The notes: generated by a model from the sequence alone, not told the origin. Counted from the stretch's first letter, positions 12,301-22,222 are shown. The stretch: 64,000 bases of DNA from Hamiltosporidium tvaerminnensis (GCA_022605425.2 CM061253.1:62001-126000), one strand, 5' to 3'. Program-made: numbers and translations.

Positions 12301-13158
12301 CTGGTAAGACTGTAGATCATCTAGCAACTAGATGTGAAAAAATGCTAGGCCATGATTACACTAGACGGCATAATGAAGTGGTTAGATGCCTACACCTACT
12401 TCTTCTAAATAGATATAAGTTTAAGTCTTCAAAACGAATAAGGAGTCACTCAGTTCAAGAAATTCTTGATAATGAGTATGCAGAGATAAGAGTAGACACC
12501 AGAATAAAAACTGATGTTAAAATTCGGAATAACAGACCGGACATATTTATTTTAGATAAGAAGAAGAATAAGATAACACTCATTGAAGTAGGAATCACTT
12601 CCCAAGATTCACTTCAAATAGTTGAAACTGAAAAACTCAGGAAGTATGACTTGCTAGCCAATGAGTTAGGTCTTATTTATAAGTGTAGTGTTGAGATAAT
12701 CCCTTATGTGATGACCTGGGACGGTATTGAGACCAAATACCATAAATCTCATCTTAAAAGACTAGAAATACCCATGAATGTAGAGGCATACATTCAGTCT
12801 ATAGTACTTAAGAAGACAGTCGAAACAATTTCCTTTGATCGACGAAGAGGACTTGAGTCAGGACTAAATTCCGAAGAGAGCTGGGAGAGAGCGTCAATGG
12901 GTGTTATTATGAGAGCAGAGATGCATGAGGAACCAACACCCCCTTTAAAAGAAGGGAAGAGAGAGGAAGATGGTGCAAAAAATTTTAAACCAAAAAATAA
13001 AGCACCCTTTATTTCACAAGGAGGAACCACTTTAGAGGAACCGACCAATAACATAAATAAAGAGTCGGATTTGGAAGAAGAGACAGCAGTGGTTAAAGAG
13101 GTAGAAGAAAACATATAAAAATGGTAAAAATATTTTAACCCAGAATTTAATTAAATAA
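9379..13158 (+). mobile_element. R2-superfamily non-LTR retrotransposon, full-length copy with target-site duplication
   Basis: This 3780-bp element is bounded by a perfect 14-bp direct repeat, ATTATTCTCATTCC, at 9365-9378 and 13159-13172. Its 5' end coincides with that of the copy at 18458-22238, so both are probably full length. There is almost no 5' UTR before the first ATG (9381), and the 3' UTR is about 40 bp, ending TTTAATTAAATAA. The target is an ordinary simple repeat, not rDNA, so the element is not sequence-specific in the way classical R2 is. This copy is dead through a few lesions but still reads closely with the other full copy. Confidence 0.95.
9381..13118 (+). pseudogene. Reverse transcriptase/endonuclease gene of the R2-type element, broken
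   Basis: Coding pieces in order are an N-terminal region with no recognised zinc finger (9381-9779), a poorly open stretch, then reverse transcriptase. RT blocks include the SDYRPITCMSNL region near 10900, motif A WIDVKKAYNSIDH (about 11090), motif B GILQGDSLSPL (about 11262), motif C FIDD (about 11400) and YKYLG (about 11570). After the RT come a CCHC knuckle, CQHCGKAGKTVDHLATRC (about 12285), and a restriction-like endonuclease centre with RPD and a later Glu in IEVG (about 12530-12590). The tail is acidic. RT then CCHC then PD-(D/E)XK endonuclease is the layout of the R2/CRE/NeSL group. Lesions include several frameshifts before 11241 and a TAG at 11898-11900 where the sister copy has GAG. 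From 11901 to the stop the frame is open. Confidence 0.9.
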
Positions 13159-13172
13159 ATTATTCTCATTCC

Positions 13173-13389
13173 TATAATTTTTTTTCTTATAAATTTAGAT
13201 TTTTATCTAATAAATATTCTTCCTCCTTACTAATATTCTTCCTTCTATTAATATCCATCCTTCTATTAATATTTTTCCTCCTTATTAATTCTCACTCTAA
13301 CCTCTATCCCCCCTTCTTCACCATCTTTACCCTCCTTCATATCCTTTACCACACTAATCCTATTTATTTCTTTAACCCTTAAATCCTTA
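13173..13389 (+). promoter_or_regulatory. Pyrimidine-rich upstream region of the phospholipase gene
   Basis: The 217 bp before the ATG at 13390 are almost free of G on this strand and consist of CTTCC, TATTAAT and CCTCC words. The position suggests the promoter and 5' leader of the patatin gene. I cannot point to a specific core element, and the assignment rests on position and composition only. Confidence 0.35.
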
Positions 13390-14136
13390 ATGTTCAACTT
13401 CTTATTTATAAGTATTTCATTTCCTCTCTTCATTTTCATTTATCGAATATTTTTTAAATCAAGCAAAAAGAAAGAACAACCTACACAGATACAGACACCA
13501 CATCAACACACAAACACACTTCTAACAAAAATACCAATTTATTTCTTTCATCCTTCACCACACATATTCTTCAAAACACATATTTTACAACCACAAAGTA
13601 TTTTTTCATTACCTTGTATTTTACTAAACGGAAAGATACAAATAAAGACACATCTACCACCTTACATAACCACTACCACTCATACATCCACACCTATTCT
13701 TATAAATGGTCCGTTACATTTACTAACCAATACTTCTCTTTCTTTTACTTGTTTAGTAAGTACAAGTGTTATTTCTTTTAATCAAAATATTTATCCTTCT
13801 TTATATTTAACACCCATACTTATTTATCATTTGAGAAGTGTTATTTCTATGTTAATTTCTTATTTTCATTTAATGGTTTATTTAGCAGCTTTGGATGTTA
13901 AAATTGAGACTTGTTTGACAAATTTTATTCTTAAAAATAAAAATATTAAAGAAATTAATTTACCGGCAGGTTATATTTATAAGAGGTATGGGGTACCACT
14001 TGATACTGTTTTTTATGTAGTTAAAGGGTCACTTGTAATCGAGTGTGATAGAGGAATAGAAGGATTTGGGGTAGGACAAGGGTTAGGGGGGGTGATAGAG
14101 GTATGTCGGAGGGTGATAATAACAGTAGTAAATTAG
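13390..14136 (+). CDS. NTE-like patatin phospholipase, N-terminal part before frameshift
   Basis: This 248-residue frame is best read as the N-terminus of the gene continuing at 14103. Residues 3-21 are strongly hydrophobic, followed by KSSKKKEQ, a membrane anchor with a basic cytosolic flank as in neuropathy target esterases. A Thr/Pro/His-rich stretch follows. Residues about 180-225 look like a cyclic-nucleotide-binding-type beta roll (LPAGYIYKRYG, then FYVVKGSLVIEC). The frame runs out at 14136, while a second frame that continues the protein sensibly starts inside it. A run of seven G at 14086-14092 is where the frames would join if one G were missing. The cause could be a homopolymer sequencing error, a recent null mutation or ribosomal frameshifting; sequence alone cannot decide. 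The final ~16 residues of this frame are then out-of-frame and not real. Confidence 0.75.
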   Translation: MFNFLFISISFPLFIFIYRIFFKSSKKKEQPTQIQTPHQHTNTLLTKIPIYFFHPSPHIFFKTHILQPQSIFSLPCILLNGKIQIKTHLPPYITTTTHTSTPILINGPLHLLTNTSLSFTCLVSTSVISFNQNIYPSLYLTPILIYHLRSVISMLISYFHLMVYLAALDVKIETCLTNFILKNKNIKEINLPAGYIYKRYGVPLDTVFYVVKGSLVIECDRGIEGFGVGQGLGGVIEVCRRVIITVVN

Positions 14137-17100
14137 AGGGTGATAATGATAATGATATGTTAGAGGGTGTTAATAATAAGGATATGTTAGAGGGTGTTAG
14201 TGAGAAGTATGGTAGCCAACAGGGTGTTAACAAACTATCTAATGAACAACAGGGTGTTAATAAGAGTACTAATGAACAACAGGGTGTTAATAAGAGTACT
14301 AATGAACAACACCCCTTTAATCACACACCTAATAACAACTCTTCTGTCCTTTCAGATACTGAAAATACAAAATTCGTTTTGCAAAAAAACACTTTTTTTT
14401 CGGTTTTGAATATTTTTACACCCTGTTACACCAACACAACAATACGTACACTAACACCTGTTACTCTTAAGGTACTTAATATTTGTCATATAACACTAGA
14501 ACCTATAAATAACACCCCTTTATTTAGTAGTCATATAAATAACACCCTTATAACCAACAGTACTGATAATAACACCCCGTTAACCACACCACATCTAAAT
14601 AACACCCCTTTATTTACTACTACTCTTAATATAACCCCTTTGTTTGCTAGTCTTATAAAAGACCCTATATTAACACTAGCTGATAGACACTGTGATTGGA
14701 TACGTTATATGCCAGGAGATATTATAGTAGAAAAGGGGTGTAAATCCTTATACGCATATTTTATAGCATACGGGTTGGTAAAAGACAATACAAATAACTC
14801 CTTTTACTCTAAAATGACTTTAGGAAGTAAAGAGGTTATTTCTAACAGTAAATATATTTGTACTTATACAGCTGTTAAAATAACTGATATAATAAGAATA
14901 CCAAGAGTTTTTATTGATACTGTGTTTTGCACATGTCCTGGTGTTAGTATGATGTGTGTTAGTGATGTGTTTAAGGGGGATGTTAAATTACCTGGTAAGA
15001 CTGTTATTGTAGTACCTGGTGGTAAAGGTAGGGGTGTTAGTGATAGGAGAGTTGATGGTTATATGGGTGTTAAATATAAAGATAGAGATTATAAGGGTGT
15101 TAATAAGAGAGTAGATGATTTTAAGGGTGTTAAATATAGATATAGTAATATAAAGGGTGTTAATAATGTGAATCGTAAGGAAGAGGGTGTTATTAACAGT
15201 AGTAATGAACAACACCCTATTATTGACTCTAGTAATGAACAACACCTTGTTAACACCAGTACCTATGAACAACACCCTGTTAACACCAGTACCTATGAAC
15301 AACACCCTGTTAACACCATATCTAATAAACAACACCCTATTATTAACAGTAGTAATGAACAACACCCTGTTAACACCATATCTAATGAACAACACCCTGT
15401 TAACACCAGTACTGATAAACAAAACCCTCTTAACAACCCATCTAATGAACAACACCCTGTTAATAACACACCCCTCTTAAAGTATAACTCTGGCTGTAAC
15501 AGTGCAGATTATATACTACAAAACACAGTAAACCATAACACCTGCCTAGACACCCTTTTATTTAGCTGTAGATTAAGAACAGTAATAGGTAAAAGGTGTT
15601 ATTTTATAACAAGTACTACAATAACACGTATTCTTAATAGAAATACTTTTAACACTCTAAGTAGTCTTATAATGACTCAATATTTAGAACATATAGAACA
15701 ATCATATAGTGTTATTGTTATTTATATAGAGAATAGATATTCTCGTATGTTTAAGATGTTAAGTAAGATGTGTAATGTTATATTAGTTGTAGGAGAAGGT
15801 GATATTCTGTTGGAAGAGGGGTGTTGTTGTAGTGTAGAACGTGTAAGGCTATATGAAGAGAGGGTGGGTGTTAATGACAGGTGTGATAAGGATAGTAATA
15901 TAAAGGGTGATAGTAATGATACTAATATAAAGGGTAATAATAAGGGTGATAGAGATACTAGTATTTTAAAGGGTAAGAGTAAGGATAGTAATATAAAGGG
16001 TAATAAGAGTACTGGTGATATAAAGGATATTATGAGTGTTAATATAAGTACTAGTAATATAAAGGGTGTTAATGATAGGGATATGTTAGAGGGTGATAAT
16101 GATAATGATATGTTAGAGGGTGTTAGTAACACTATTAATGAACAACAGGGTGTTAGTAAGAGTAGTAATAAACAACAGGGTCTTAACAATGTCACAAGTA
16201 CTTATCACCCCCTTAATAATACACCTAATACTTATCACCCTCTTAATCATCTAGACAATAATCCCACTGATAAATCCATTGGAAAATACCTTATGTACGA
16301 TAAAAACCCCAACCCTACTATAACTAAGTACCTGATACCTACCTATACTAGAATACACCACGTTGTTTCACCTTCTCGTAACGACAGACTCTGTTTAAAA
16401 GATTATGAGAGACTAGCAAGATATCTTTTGAACAAAAGAATAGGACTCGTTTTAGGAGGAGGAGGAGCACGTGGATATGCACATTTAGGAGTAATACGTG
16501 CATTAGAAGAGAACAACATACCAATAGATGTAGTAGGAGGTACCAGTATGGGAGCATTTATAGGTGGTTTATACAGTAAAGATATAAGTAGTATTAGCTG
16601 TTACAAATGGTGTAAAAAAATGAGTGAATTTATGAGCAGCAAATGGAGATTTTTTACAGATCTGACACTTCCCTTGTGTTCCATGCTTAGCGGTTACAAT
16701 TTTAATAGAATTATAAAATATTTTTTTAAAAATTTAAATATTGAAGATTTATGGTTGGAATATTTCTGTATCAGTACTTGTATTAACAGATATGAAGAAG
16801 TAGTACATGATAAAGGAATATTATGGAAATATATACGATCTAGTATGACACTAAGTGTATATTTACCACCAATGAATGATAAAGAAGGAATGCTTATGGA
16901 TGGAGGGTATACAAATATTGTACCTGGAGATGTTATGATTAAGAAAGGAGTTAGTAGAGTTATATGTGTAGATGTAGGTAGTGTTAGTGATAATAAGTAT
17001 GAGAAGTATGGGGAGTATTGTAGTGGGTGGTGGGTTATTTGGAAGAGATTGTGGGGTAAAAGGGTTATAATGATGGGTGATATACAATATAGGTTAGCAT

Positions 17101-17327
17101 ATGTTAATAGTGAAGGGAAACTTAGAGACTTGGAGAAGAGTGGGGTGTTAATTATTAAGCCTGATATACCTTTTAGTGGAATGGATTTTAATAAATTTGA
17201 TGAGATTGTTGAGTGTGGGTATCGGTACGGGTTAAAGGTTGTGGAGGAGTGGAGGAGAAATGGGGTTTATAAGAAGTACTTTAGTGGGTGTGGGTTTAGG
17301 GTTAGGAAAAGGAGGTTTTCAGTGTAG
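14103..17327 (+). CDS. Patatin-like lysophospholipase, neuropathy target esterase type (main part)
   Basis: This 1074-codon frame ends in a classical NTE catalytic module. The family hydrolyses (lyso)phosphatidylcholine at the ER membrane. GLVLGGGGARGYAHLG (about residues 782-797) is the oxyanion loop, GTSMG (813-817) carries the nucleophile Ser815, and DGG (933-935) provides Asp933 of the Ser-Asp dyad. SPSRNDRLCLKDYERLARYL just before, and RLAYVNSEGKL and MDFNKFDEIVECGYRYG after, are typical NTE flanks. Upstream, YMPGDIIVEKGCKSLYAYF (about 202-220) looks like a cyclic-nucleotide-binding-like domain. Low-complexity insertions with EQQGVN and EQHPVN repeats (about 20-70, 365-460 and 590-720) interrupt these domains. 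The true start is probably 13390, one frameshift upstream; with it, total length is close to fungal and animal NTEs. Confidence 0.93.
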   Translation: MSEGDNNSSKLEGDNDNDMLEGVNNKDMLEGVSEKYGSQQGVNKLSNEQQGVNKSTNEQQGVNKSTNEQHPFNHTPNNNSSVLSDTENTKFVLQKNTFFSVLNIFTPCYTNTTIRTLTPVTLKVLNICHITLEPINNTPLFSSHINNTLITNSTDNNTPLTTPHLNNTPLFTTTLNITPLFASLIKDPILTLADRHCDWIRYMPGDIIVEKGCKSLYAYFIAYGLVKDNTNNSFYSKMTLGSKEVISNSKYICTYTAVKITDIIRIPRVFIDTVFCTCPGVSMMCVSDVFKGDVKLPGKTVIVVPGGKGRGVSDRRVDGYMGVKYKDRDYKGVNKRVDDFKGVKYRYSNIKGVNNVNRKEEGVINSSNEQHPIIDSSNEQHLVNTSTYEQHPVNTSTYEQHPVNTISNKQHPIINSSNEQHPVNTISNEQHPVNTSTDKQNPLNNPSNEQHPVNNTPLLKYNSGCNSADYILQNTVNHNTCLDTLLFSCRLRTVIGKRCYFITSTTITRILNRNTFNTLSSLIMTQYLEHIEQSYSVIVIYIENRYSRMFKMLSKMCNVILVVGEGDILLEEGCCCSVERVRLYEERVGVNDRCDKDSNIKGDSNDTNIKGNNKGDRDTSILKGKSKDSNIKGNKSTGDIKDIMSVNISTSNIKGVNDRDMLEGDNDNDMLEGVSNTINEQQGVSKSSNKQQGLNNVTSTYHPLNNTPNTYHPLNHLDNNPTDKSIGKYLMYDKNPNPTITKYLIPTYTRIHHVVSPSRNDRLCLKDYERLARYLLNKRIGLVLGGGGARGYAHLGVIRALEENNIPIDVVGGTSMGAFIGGLYSKDISSISCYKWCKKMSEFMSSKWRFFTDLTLPLCSMLSGYNFNRIIKYFFKNLNIEDLWLEYFCISTCINRYEEVVHDKGILWKYIRSSMTLSVYLPPMNDKEGMLMDGGYTNIVPGDVMIKKGVSRVICVDVGSVSDNKYEKYGEYCSGWWVIWKRLWGKRVIMMGDIQYRLAYVNSEGKLRDLEKSGVLIIKPDIPFSGMDFNKFDEIVECGYRYGLKVVEEWRRNGVYKKYFSGCGFRVRKRRFSV
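14150..16250 (+). repeat. Coding minisatellite built on GGGTGTT / AACACCC
   Basis: Inside the phospholipase gene the word GGGTGTT and its complement AACACCC recur in alternating blocks: GGGTGTT at about 14160-14290, 15030-15190 and 15860-16165; AACACCC at about 14310-14600 and 15205-15470. The densest block (15200-15470) repeats units of about 30 bp containing GAACAACACCCTGTTAACAC. In this frame they encode GV(N/S) or HPVN/HPLN between S/T/N-rich spacers. The blocks sit between conserved domains, so they are probably tolerated, disordered insertions. I know of no function. Confidence 0.85.
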
Positions 17328-17645
17328 GAATGGGGTGTTTGGGTGATGATAGAGGATTGTAGGGTGTTAGTCCTTAGATAATAGAGAATAGGGTGTTATT
17401 ATAGAAATAGTAAGTAAGAGGGTGTTATTATAGAGTAAAGAGGATTATAGGGTGTTATTCCTTGGATAATAGAGAATAGGGTGTTATTATAGAGGTAGTA
17501 AGTAAGAGGGTGTTATTATAGAGGCTGAGGATTATTAGGGTGTTAATAACAGTATAGATGATTATAGGGTGTTGGTTATAGAAGTAGTAAGTAAGAGGGT
17601 GTTAGTAACAGTATAGAGGATTCTAAGGGTGTTACTACAGTATAA
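17328..17645 (+). repeat. GGGTGTT array beyond the phospholipase stop codon
   Basis: At least ten AGGGTGTT words spaced by about 20-35 bp occur here, with recurrent phrases such as GTAAGTAAGAGGGTGTTA and TTGGATAATAGAGAATAG. C is nearly absent from this strand. All frames contain stops, so the motif spread is not explained by protein selection. It may form the 3' end of the transcript. Confidence 0.8.
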
Positions 17646-18455
17646 AGATTTGTTTATAAATAAAACATTTATTTCCAGTTTTTATTTTTTAAAATAATTT
17701 TATTTATAACTGTTTTTAGATATTAAAGGCATGTTAATACACATGATTTACTACTCACACTGTATACTTAAAACTCTTAGAAAAAGCTTAGAACGGTTTA
17801 ATGATTTATTTTAAGGAAATGTAAATAGAAAATAAGTTGGTAACTAAAAATTCTGAATATTATTTTCTTGTTTTTATTTACTTTTTTCTATTTTGTTCGA
17901 CAATTTTTTTATATTTCTACTTCTTTTTTAATATTTTTAGTCGTTGCTTGGATTTCAATTCTTTTTTCTTTTTTCTTTTTTTTGTTATTTATTTTGTTTC
18001 TGTATGTAATAGGGTATGGGTTGTTTGTTCACCCGGCTCTGTTTATGATATTCAGTGATGCGTTTTCGACTCTTGTGATCATTTAATATTTAATACGATT
18101 TTATTTGGCTATAAAAGAAAATTTTTCTCTGGTGTTTTTTGGCTAATGATACCTAAATATATAATTATACTTTAATAAACTTTAAGTTTATAGCAAAATA
18201 TTTTATTATATTTAATTTAAATATCATTCCAGGTTATGATATAAGACAGTTTTTTCTTAACTATGATTAGCGGTGGCGATTCAGACATTGGTTCTATCTA
18301 AGCCATAATTTTATTGTAGAATTGGTGTTTTTTTAAGCTAAAACAACGTTTAAAATTCTTGTACATTACACAAAAAAAATAACAATTACATACAAATCAT
18401 ATTATGAATTTGCTAAAATAAAAATTTATTTGGTTCATACCGAATGCTTTATTAT
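17646..18455. other. T-rich spacer without recognised gene
   Basis: Only poly-T-driven frames rich in Phe and Leu are present. No domain, repeat family or RNA gene was recognised. Confidence 0.45.
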
Positions 18456-18496
18456 TTTATTTAATTAAATTCTGGGTTAAAATATTTTTACCATTT

Positions 18497-19420
18497 TTAT
18501 ATGTTTTCTTCTACCTCTTTAACCACTGCTGTCTCTTCTTCCAAATCCGACTCTTTATTTATGTTATTGGTCGGTTCCTCTAAAGTGGTTCCTCCTTGTG
18601 AAATAAAGGGTGCTTTATTTTTTGGTTTAAAATTTTTTGCACCATCTTCCTCTCTCTTCCCTTCTTTTAAAGGGGGTGTTGGTTCCTCATGCATCTCTGC
18701 TCTCATAATAACACCCATTGACGCTCTCTCCCAGCTCTCTTCGGAATTTAGTCCTGACTCAAGTCCTCTTCGTCGATCAAAGGAAATTGTTTCGACTGTC
18801 TTCTTAAGTACTATAGACTGAATGTATGCCTCTACATTCATGGGTATTTCTAGTCTTTTAAGATGAGATTTATGGTATTTGGTCTCAATACCGTCCCAGG
18901 TCATCACATAAGGGATTATCTCAACACTACACTTATAAATAAGACCTAACTCATTGGCTAGCAAGTCATACTTCCTGAGTTTTTCAGTTTCAACTATTTG
19001 AAGTGAATCTTGGGAAGTGATTCCTACTTCAATGAGTGTTATCTTATTCTTCTTCTTATCTAAAATAAATATGTCCGGTCTGTTATTCCGAATTTTAACA
19101 TCAGTTTTTATTCTGGTGTCTACTCTTATCTCTGCCTACTCATTATCAAGAATTTCTTGAACTGAGTGACTCCTTATTCGTTTTGAAGACTTAAACTTAT
19201 ATCTATTTAGAAGAAGTAGGTGTAGGCATCTAACCACTTCATTATGCCGTCTAGTGTAATCATGGCCTAGCATTTTTTCACATCGAGTTGCTAGAAGATC
19301 TACAGTCTTACCAGACTTCCCACAATGTTGACACACACCATCTGCTCCCCAGAATACATTTCTATCCTGGATATAGCAGAACACAGCTTCATTTCGTGGC
19401 CTAATATTTCCTCTCTTTAG
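18497..19420 (-). pseudogene. Zinc knuckle and endonuclease part of the same R2-type element
   Basis: Downstream of the TAG the homologous frame continues. The CCHC knuckle appears as CQHCGKSGKTVDLLATRC, where the His of the sister copy is Leu (CAT to CTT), so one zinc ligand is lost. A second TAG at 19136-19138 replaces TAT. The endonuclease region with RPDIFILDKKKN and IEVG follows, then the acidic tail ending at 18497. At least two nonsense changes and one ligand change show that this part has decayed. Confidence 0.88.
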
Positions 19421-21580
19421 CTATCTTGAAGAGTCACTAACACTCACAAGCTCATTTTTTCTTGCATTATATAACTTGTAATGGAGTTTTCGTTTTTCTA
19501 TTTCGTTATATAGTTTTTCAAGTTGAGCTTCTTCTAAACTTTTCTTAGTGACTTCTTCTACCAACCTGTACTTTACTTTTAAGAAGCCTTTTATTAGTGC
19601 AAGATGGGTTTTATTATTATTCTCCACCTTGAGGATTGCTGCTCGTCTAGTTGATATTTCTTTACTTTTTTCCAGACAATCCAAGAGTTGCAGAAGCATA
19701 TGTTCGCTTCGCAACTCAACACTATGTAGGCCTCTTCCAAGTTCTGTTCTAGGAAGATACAAACGCTCTTTACATCCTGGGCGGAGATGTATCTTATTCT
19801 TCACCAACACCGCACGCACTGCATCATCTAACTTAGAGAAGTCAGCCGGTTCAAGTCGAAGTACTCCTATGTGGTAGTTGATTAACGATATCGCATGTTG
19901 ATTGATTGCTGAAAATAATTTTTTTGCGTTTAATCTAGCCTGACAAAGTCTTTCAACTTTTGCTATCAGTTTGCTTTGTACTTCTTCAAATGAGCTACGT
20001 GTTGGAATTCCTCTGCTATCTTCTATTATTCCTAAATATTTGTAAACACTAAGACCTTCTAAAAGAGTAGCAGTATCTTCATAACACGTATCATTCGTGG
20101 CTGACTTCTCTTTGTTAATCTCTAAGCCAATCACCTCTAAAAATTCCTTTGCCTCGTCTGTCATAGCATTTAATGTGGAACTGTCTTTTGCAAGGAGCTT
20201 AACATCATCAATAAACAAGAGATGATTAGTAGAATGGGATTCTGCATCTGTTTGTACTGTCACTTTTGTGTATTTTTCATTAAGCTTTCGGCTTAATGGA
20301 TCCATACACAACACAAATAACAAAGGTGACAAACTATCTCCTTGTAGAATCCCTCTATCAATCTTCTTGCTCATGATTTTTTCAGGCCCTACTGATATAT
20401 CAATTTTCCATTTTGATATAATTACCTTAATAAATTTCAGGATCCAATCAGGTAAATAAAGTTTTAAAATGCATTGAATTAAATAAGCATGGTCAATTGA
20501 ATCATAAGCTTTTTTAACATCAATCCATGTTGCCTTAAGATTGTTTCCATATCCTCTATTTAAGGCAATATTCAGTAGAGCCCGCTCTTTCGCTCCCTGC
20601 ACACCTCTAACTGCTCCCAACTGGTTCTCCGCAAGCAACCCTCGCCTTTCCACTTCAAGTTGAACGACTTTCGTTACACACTTTGTCGTTAACTTATAGA
20701 GGTTGGACATACAAGTGATTGGCCTGTAGTCAGAGCCTCTTCGTGGAATTCCTTTCGGTATCAAATACGTAAGCTTGCTGTAAAACCAATCAGCTTGAGT
20801 TGTTCCTTCTAAACATATAACTTTCACAATATCATAAATATATTTGTGAATAGTTGTAAGTTTCTTAATGAAAAAATTGTAAATACCATCAATTCCAACA
20901 GCTTTCCAATTGGGAAGCCAATTAATGATATTTATAAATTCATCAAGTGAAGGAAACGTGGTCGGATGATTATCTGATACAAATGGAATCAAATAATCAT
21001 CATATGTGACTGTGTCATCATTTTTGTTCCACATTGTAGACCCAAAACTCACAATTTCATCACGACTAACCACATGCTCGGATTCCACACGCTCAGATAA
21101 CCCACGATAAAATCGACCTCGGAAAAGCTCAAACATACGATTCTCTTTTCGGAATTGCTTCCTACTTTCATGCATCGTAATTTTTTTCTCGTACACATTC
21201 AAAGACTCATTCTTCTTAACTAAAGCCTCAGAAAGATCAGTTACACTGCTCAAGTTTAAATTAAACTCTAGCATGATTTTCTTAAGGCTCTTCGTTTCTG
21301 AAGTGGAGAGCTTTTCCTGCTTACGAGCCTTCTCGAGCAGATCTTTGGAAAGTACTAGCTTAGAAATTTTACTTTCTATGTTTACCTTCCAAGCGGATCT
21401 AAGCTTTTCTTTACGTGTAGCCTCGTCATAGCATACCTGGGCTGCCTGGATTATCCGTGCCACTGCAGTTATCGTCATCGGCACATAAGAATCAGCATAC
21501 TCACCGATAATTCGATTAATAAGGTCCAAAACTTTACTGTCAACCAATTCACTTGGAAGCTTTCTAGTTCGAACCACCAC
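19421..21580 (-). CDS. R2-type reverse transcriptase, longest open segment
   Basis: A 719-codon open frame covers most of the element protein (the first codon used here is not ATG; the true start lies upstream beyond a frameshift). In order it has an N-terminal helical, lysine-rich region, the RT palm (LIPKGIPRRGSDYRPITCMS; motif A WIDVKKAYDSIDH; motif B GILQGDSLSPLLF; motif C LLFIDDVKLLA; motif E YKYLGI) and the thumb region with LYLPRTELGRGLHSVE. FIDD replaces the usual (F/Y)ADD but keeps both catalytic Asp. It ends at TAG (19421-19423) where the sister copy has TGG (Trp), so zinc knuckle and endonuclease are cut off. It would not be a competent element protein as it stands. Confidence 0.85.
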   Translation of the reverse strand: MVVRTRKLPSELVDSKVLDLINRIIGEYADSYVPMTITAVARIIQAAQVCYDEATRKEKLRSAWKVNIESKISKLVLSKDLLEKARKQEKLSTSETKSLKKIMLEFNLNLSSVTDLSEALVKKNESLNVYEKKITMHESRKQFRKENRMFELFRGRFYRGLSERVESEHVVSRDEIVSFGSTMWNKNDDTVTYDDYLIPFVSDNHPTTFPSLDEFINIINWLPNWKAVGIDGIYNFFIKKLTTIHKYIYDIVKVICLEGTTQADWFYSKLTYLIPKGIPRRGSDYRPITCMSNLYKLTTKCVTKVVQLEVERRGLLAENQLGAVRGVQGAKERALLNIALNRGYGNNLKATWIDVKKAYDSIDHAYLIQCILKLYLPDWILKFIKVIISKWKIDISVGPEKIMSKKIDRGILQGDSLSPLLFVLCMDPLSRKLNEKYTKVTVQTDAESHSTNHLLFIDDVKLLAKDSSTLNAMTDEAKEFLEVIGLEINKEKSATNDTCYEDTATLLEGLSVYKYLGIIEDSRGIPTRSSFEEVQSKLIAKVERLCQARLNAKKLFSAINQHAISLINYHIGVLRLEPADFSKLDDAVRAVLVKNKIHLRPGCKERLYLPRTELGRGLHSVELRSEHMLLQLLDCLEKSKEISTRRAAILKVENNNKTHLALIKGFLKVKYRLVEEVTKKSLEEAQLEKLYNEIEKRKLHYKLYNARKNELVSVSDSSR

Positions 21581-21841
21581 TCCCCAATTTCCTTCTCCGA
21601 GATTTCTTTGATTTTACTCAAAAATTTATCTCTCAGGTTTATGTATTCGGTGGTGTCAGTCAGGGTGCATGGCTCAGTGAGAAAAGTGGCGATTCTACGT
21701 CGCTCTCCATTCTCTTCTTGCCTTATTTCCTTTTCTGCCTCATTTTTTGCGAGTTTTTAAAACGCATCGATATCTAATGTGCAGCCGAATTTCTCATTAT
21801 AGTACCTCAAAGTAGCGGGCAGGCCTTTTCTGGGCATTCTC

Positions 21842-22222
21842 TCAAACCTCTTTTGCACTGCTAGAAGCAGATCTAGGCCATTCCTGCTCTACGACTGTGA
21901 CAGAGTCAAGTATTGAGTGCAATACCATCAGTCGATTCCCTTCTAGAATGGCATCTGTATTGAGGTTTGTCATGCCGTTGGCTGGTCTAAACGCAGTGGC
22001 ATCGGTACCAGAAGACGAGGGTATGGTGTCAACCAAGCAGACTAGACTAGTCTGGCAACTACTTCTTGGTGGTTGGTGGGTGGTGTTATGGAAGTTCGGT
22101 GGAGGTGGAATTCTCTCGGATAACATTGCTACATCTACATCACACATCAAAATCTCCCCTGCGCTGTTCTCCACGTTGTTTACAGCCTTTATTTTTTCAT
22201 TTTTTATATTTTCGCTGTTCAC
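21842..22222 (-). pseudogene. N-terminal segment of the R2-type element protein
   Basis: A 126-codon frame matches residues about 8-132 of the N-terminal segment at 9381-9779, including the proline patch SERIPPPP and LVCLVDTIPSSSGTDATAF. It is separated from the RT frame by frameshifts in the 21590-21840 interval. No CCHH finger or Myb motif of classical R2 is visible. Confidence 0.75.

Noticed and set aside
14021-14233. Minus-strand frame with SNISLLLTPSN repeats
   Set aside because: A repeat-driven shadow of the coding minisatellite.
14988-16557. Several antisense frames of 70-157 codons rich in Leu/Ser or Arg-Val-Leu repeats opposite the phospholipase gene
   Set aside because: They are produced by the GGGTGTT/AACACCC repeats; the sense frame carries the catalytic motifs.
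17837-18086. Two overlapping Phe/Leu-rich frames
   Set aside because: Explained by poly-T composition; no start context, homology or relative in the window.
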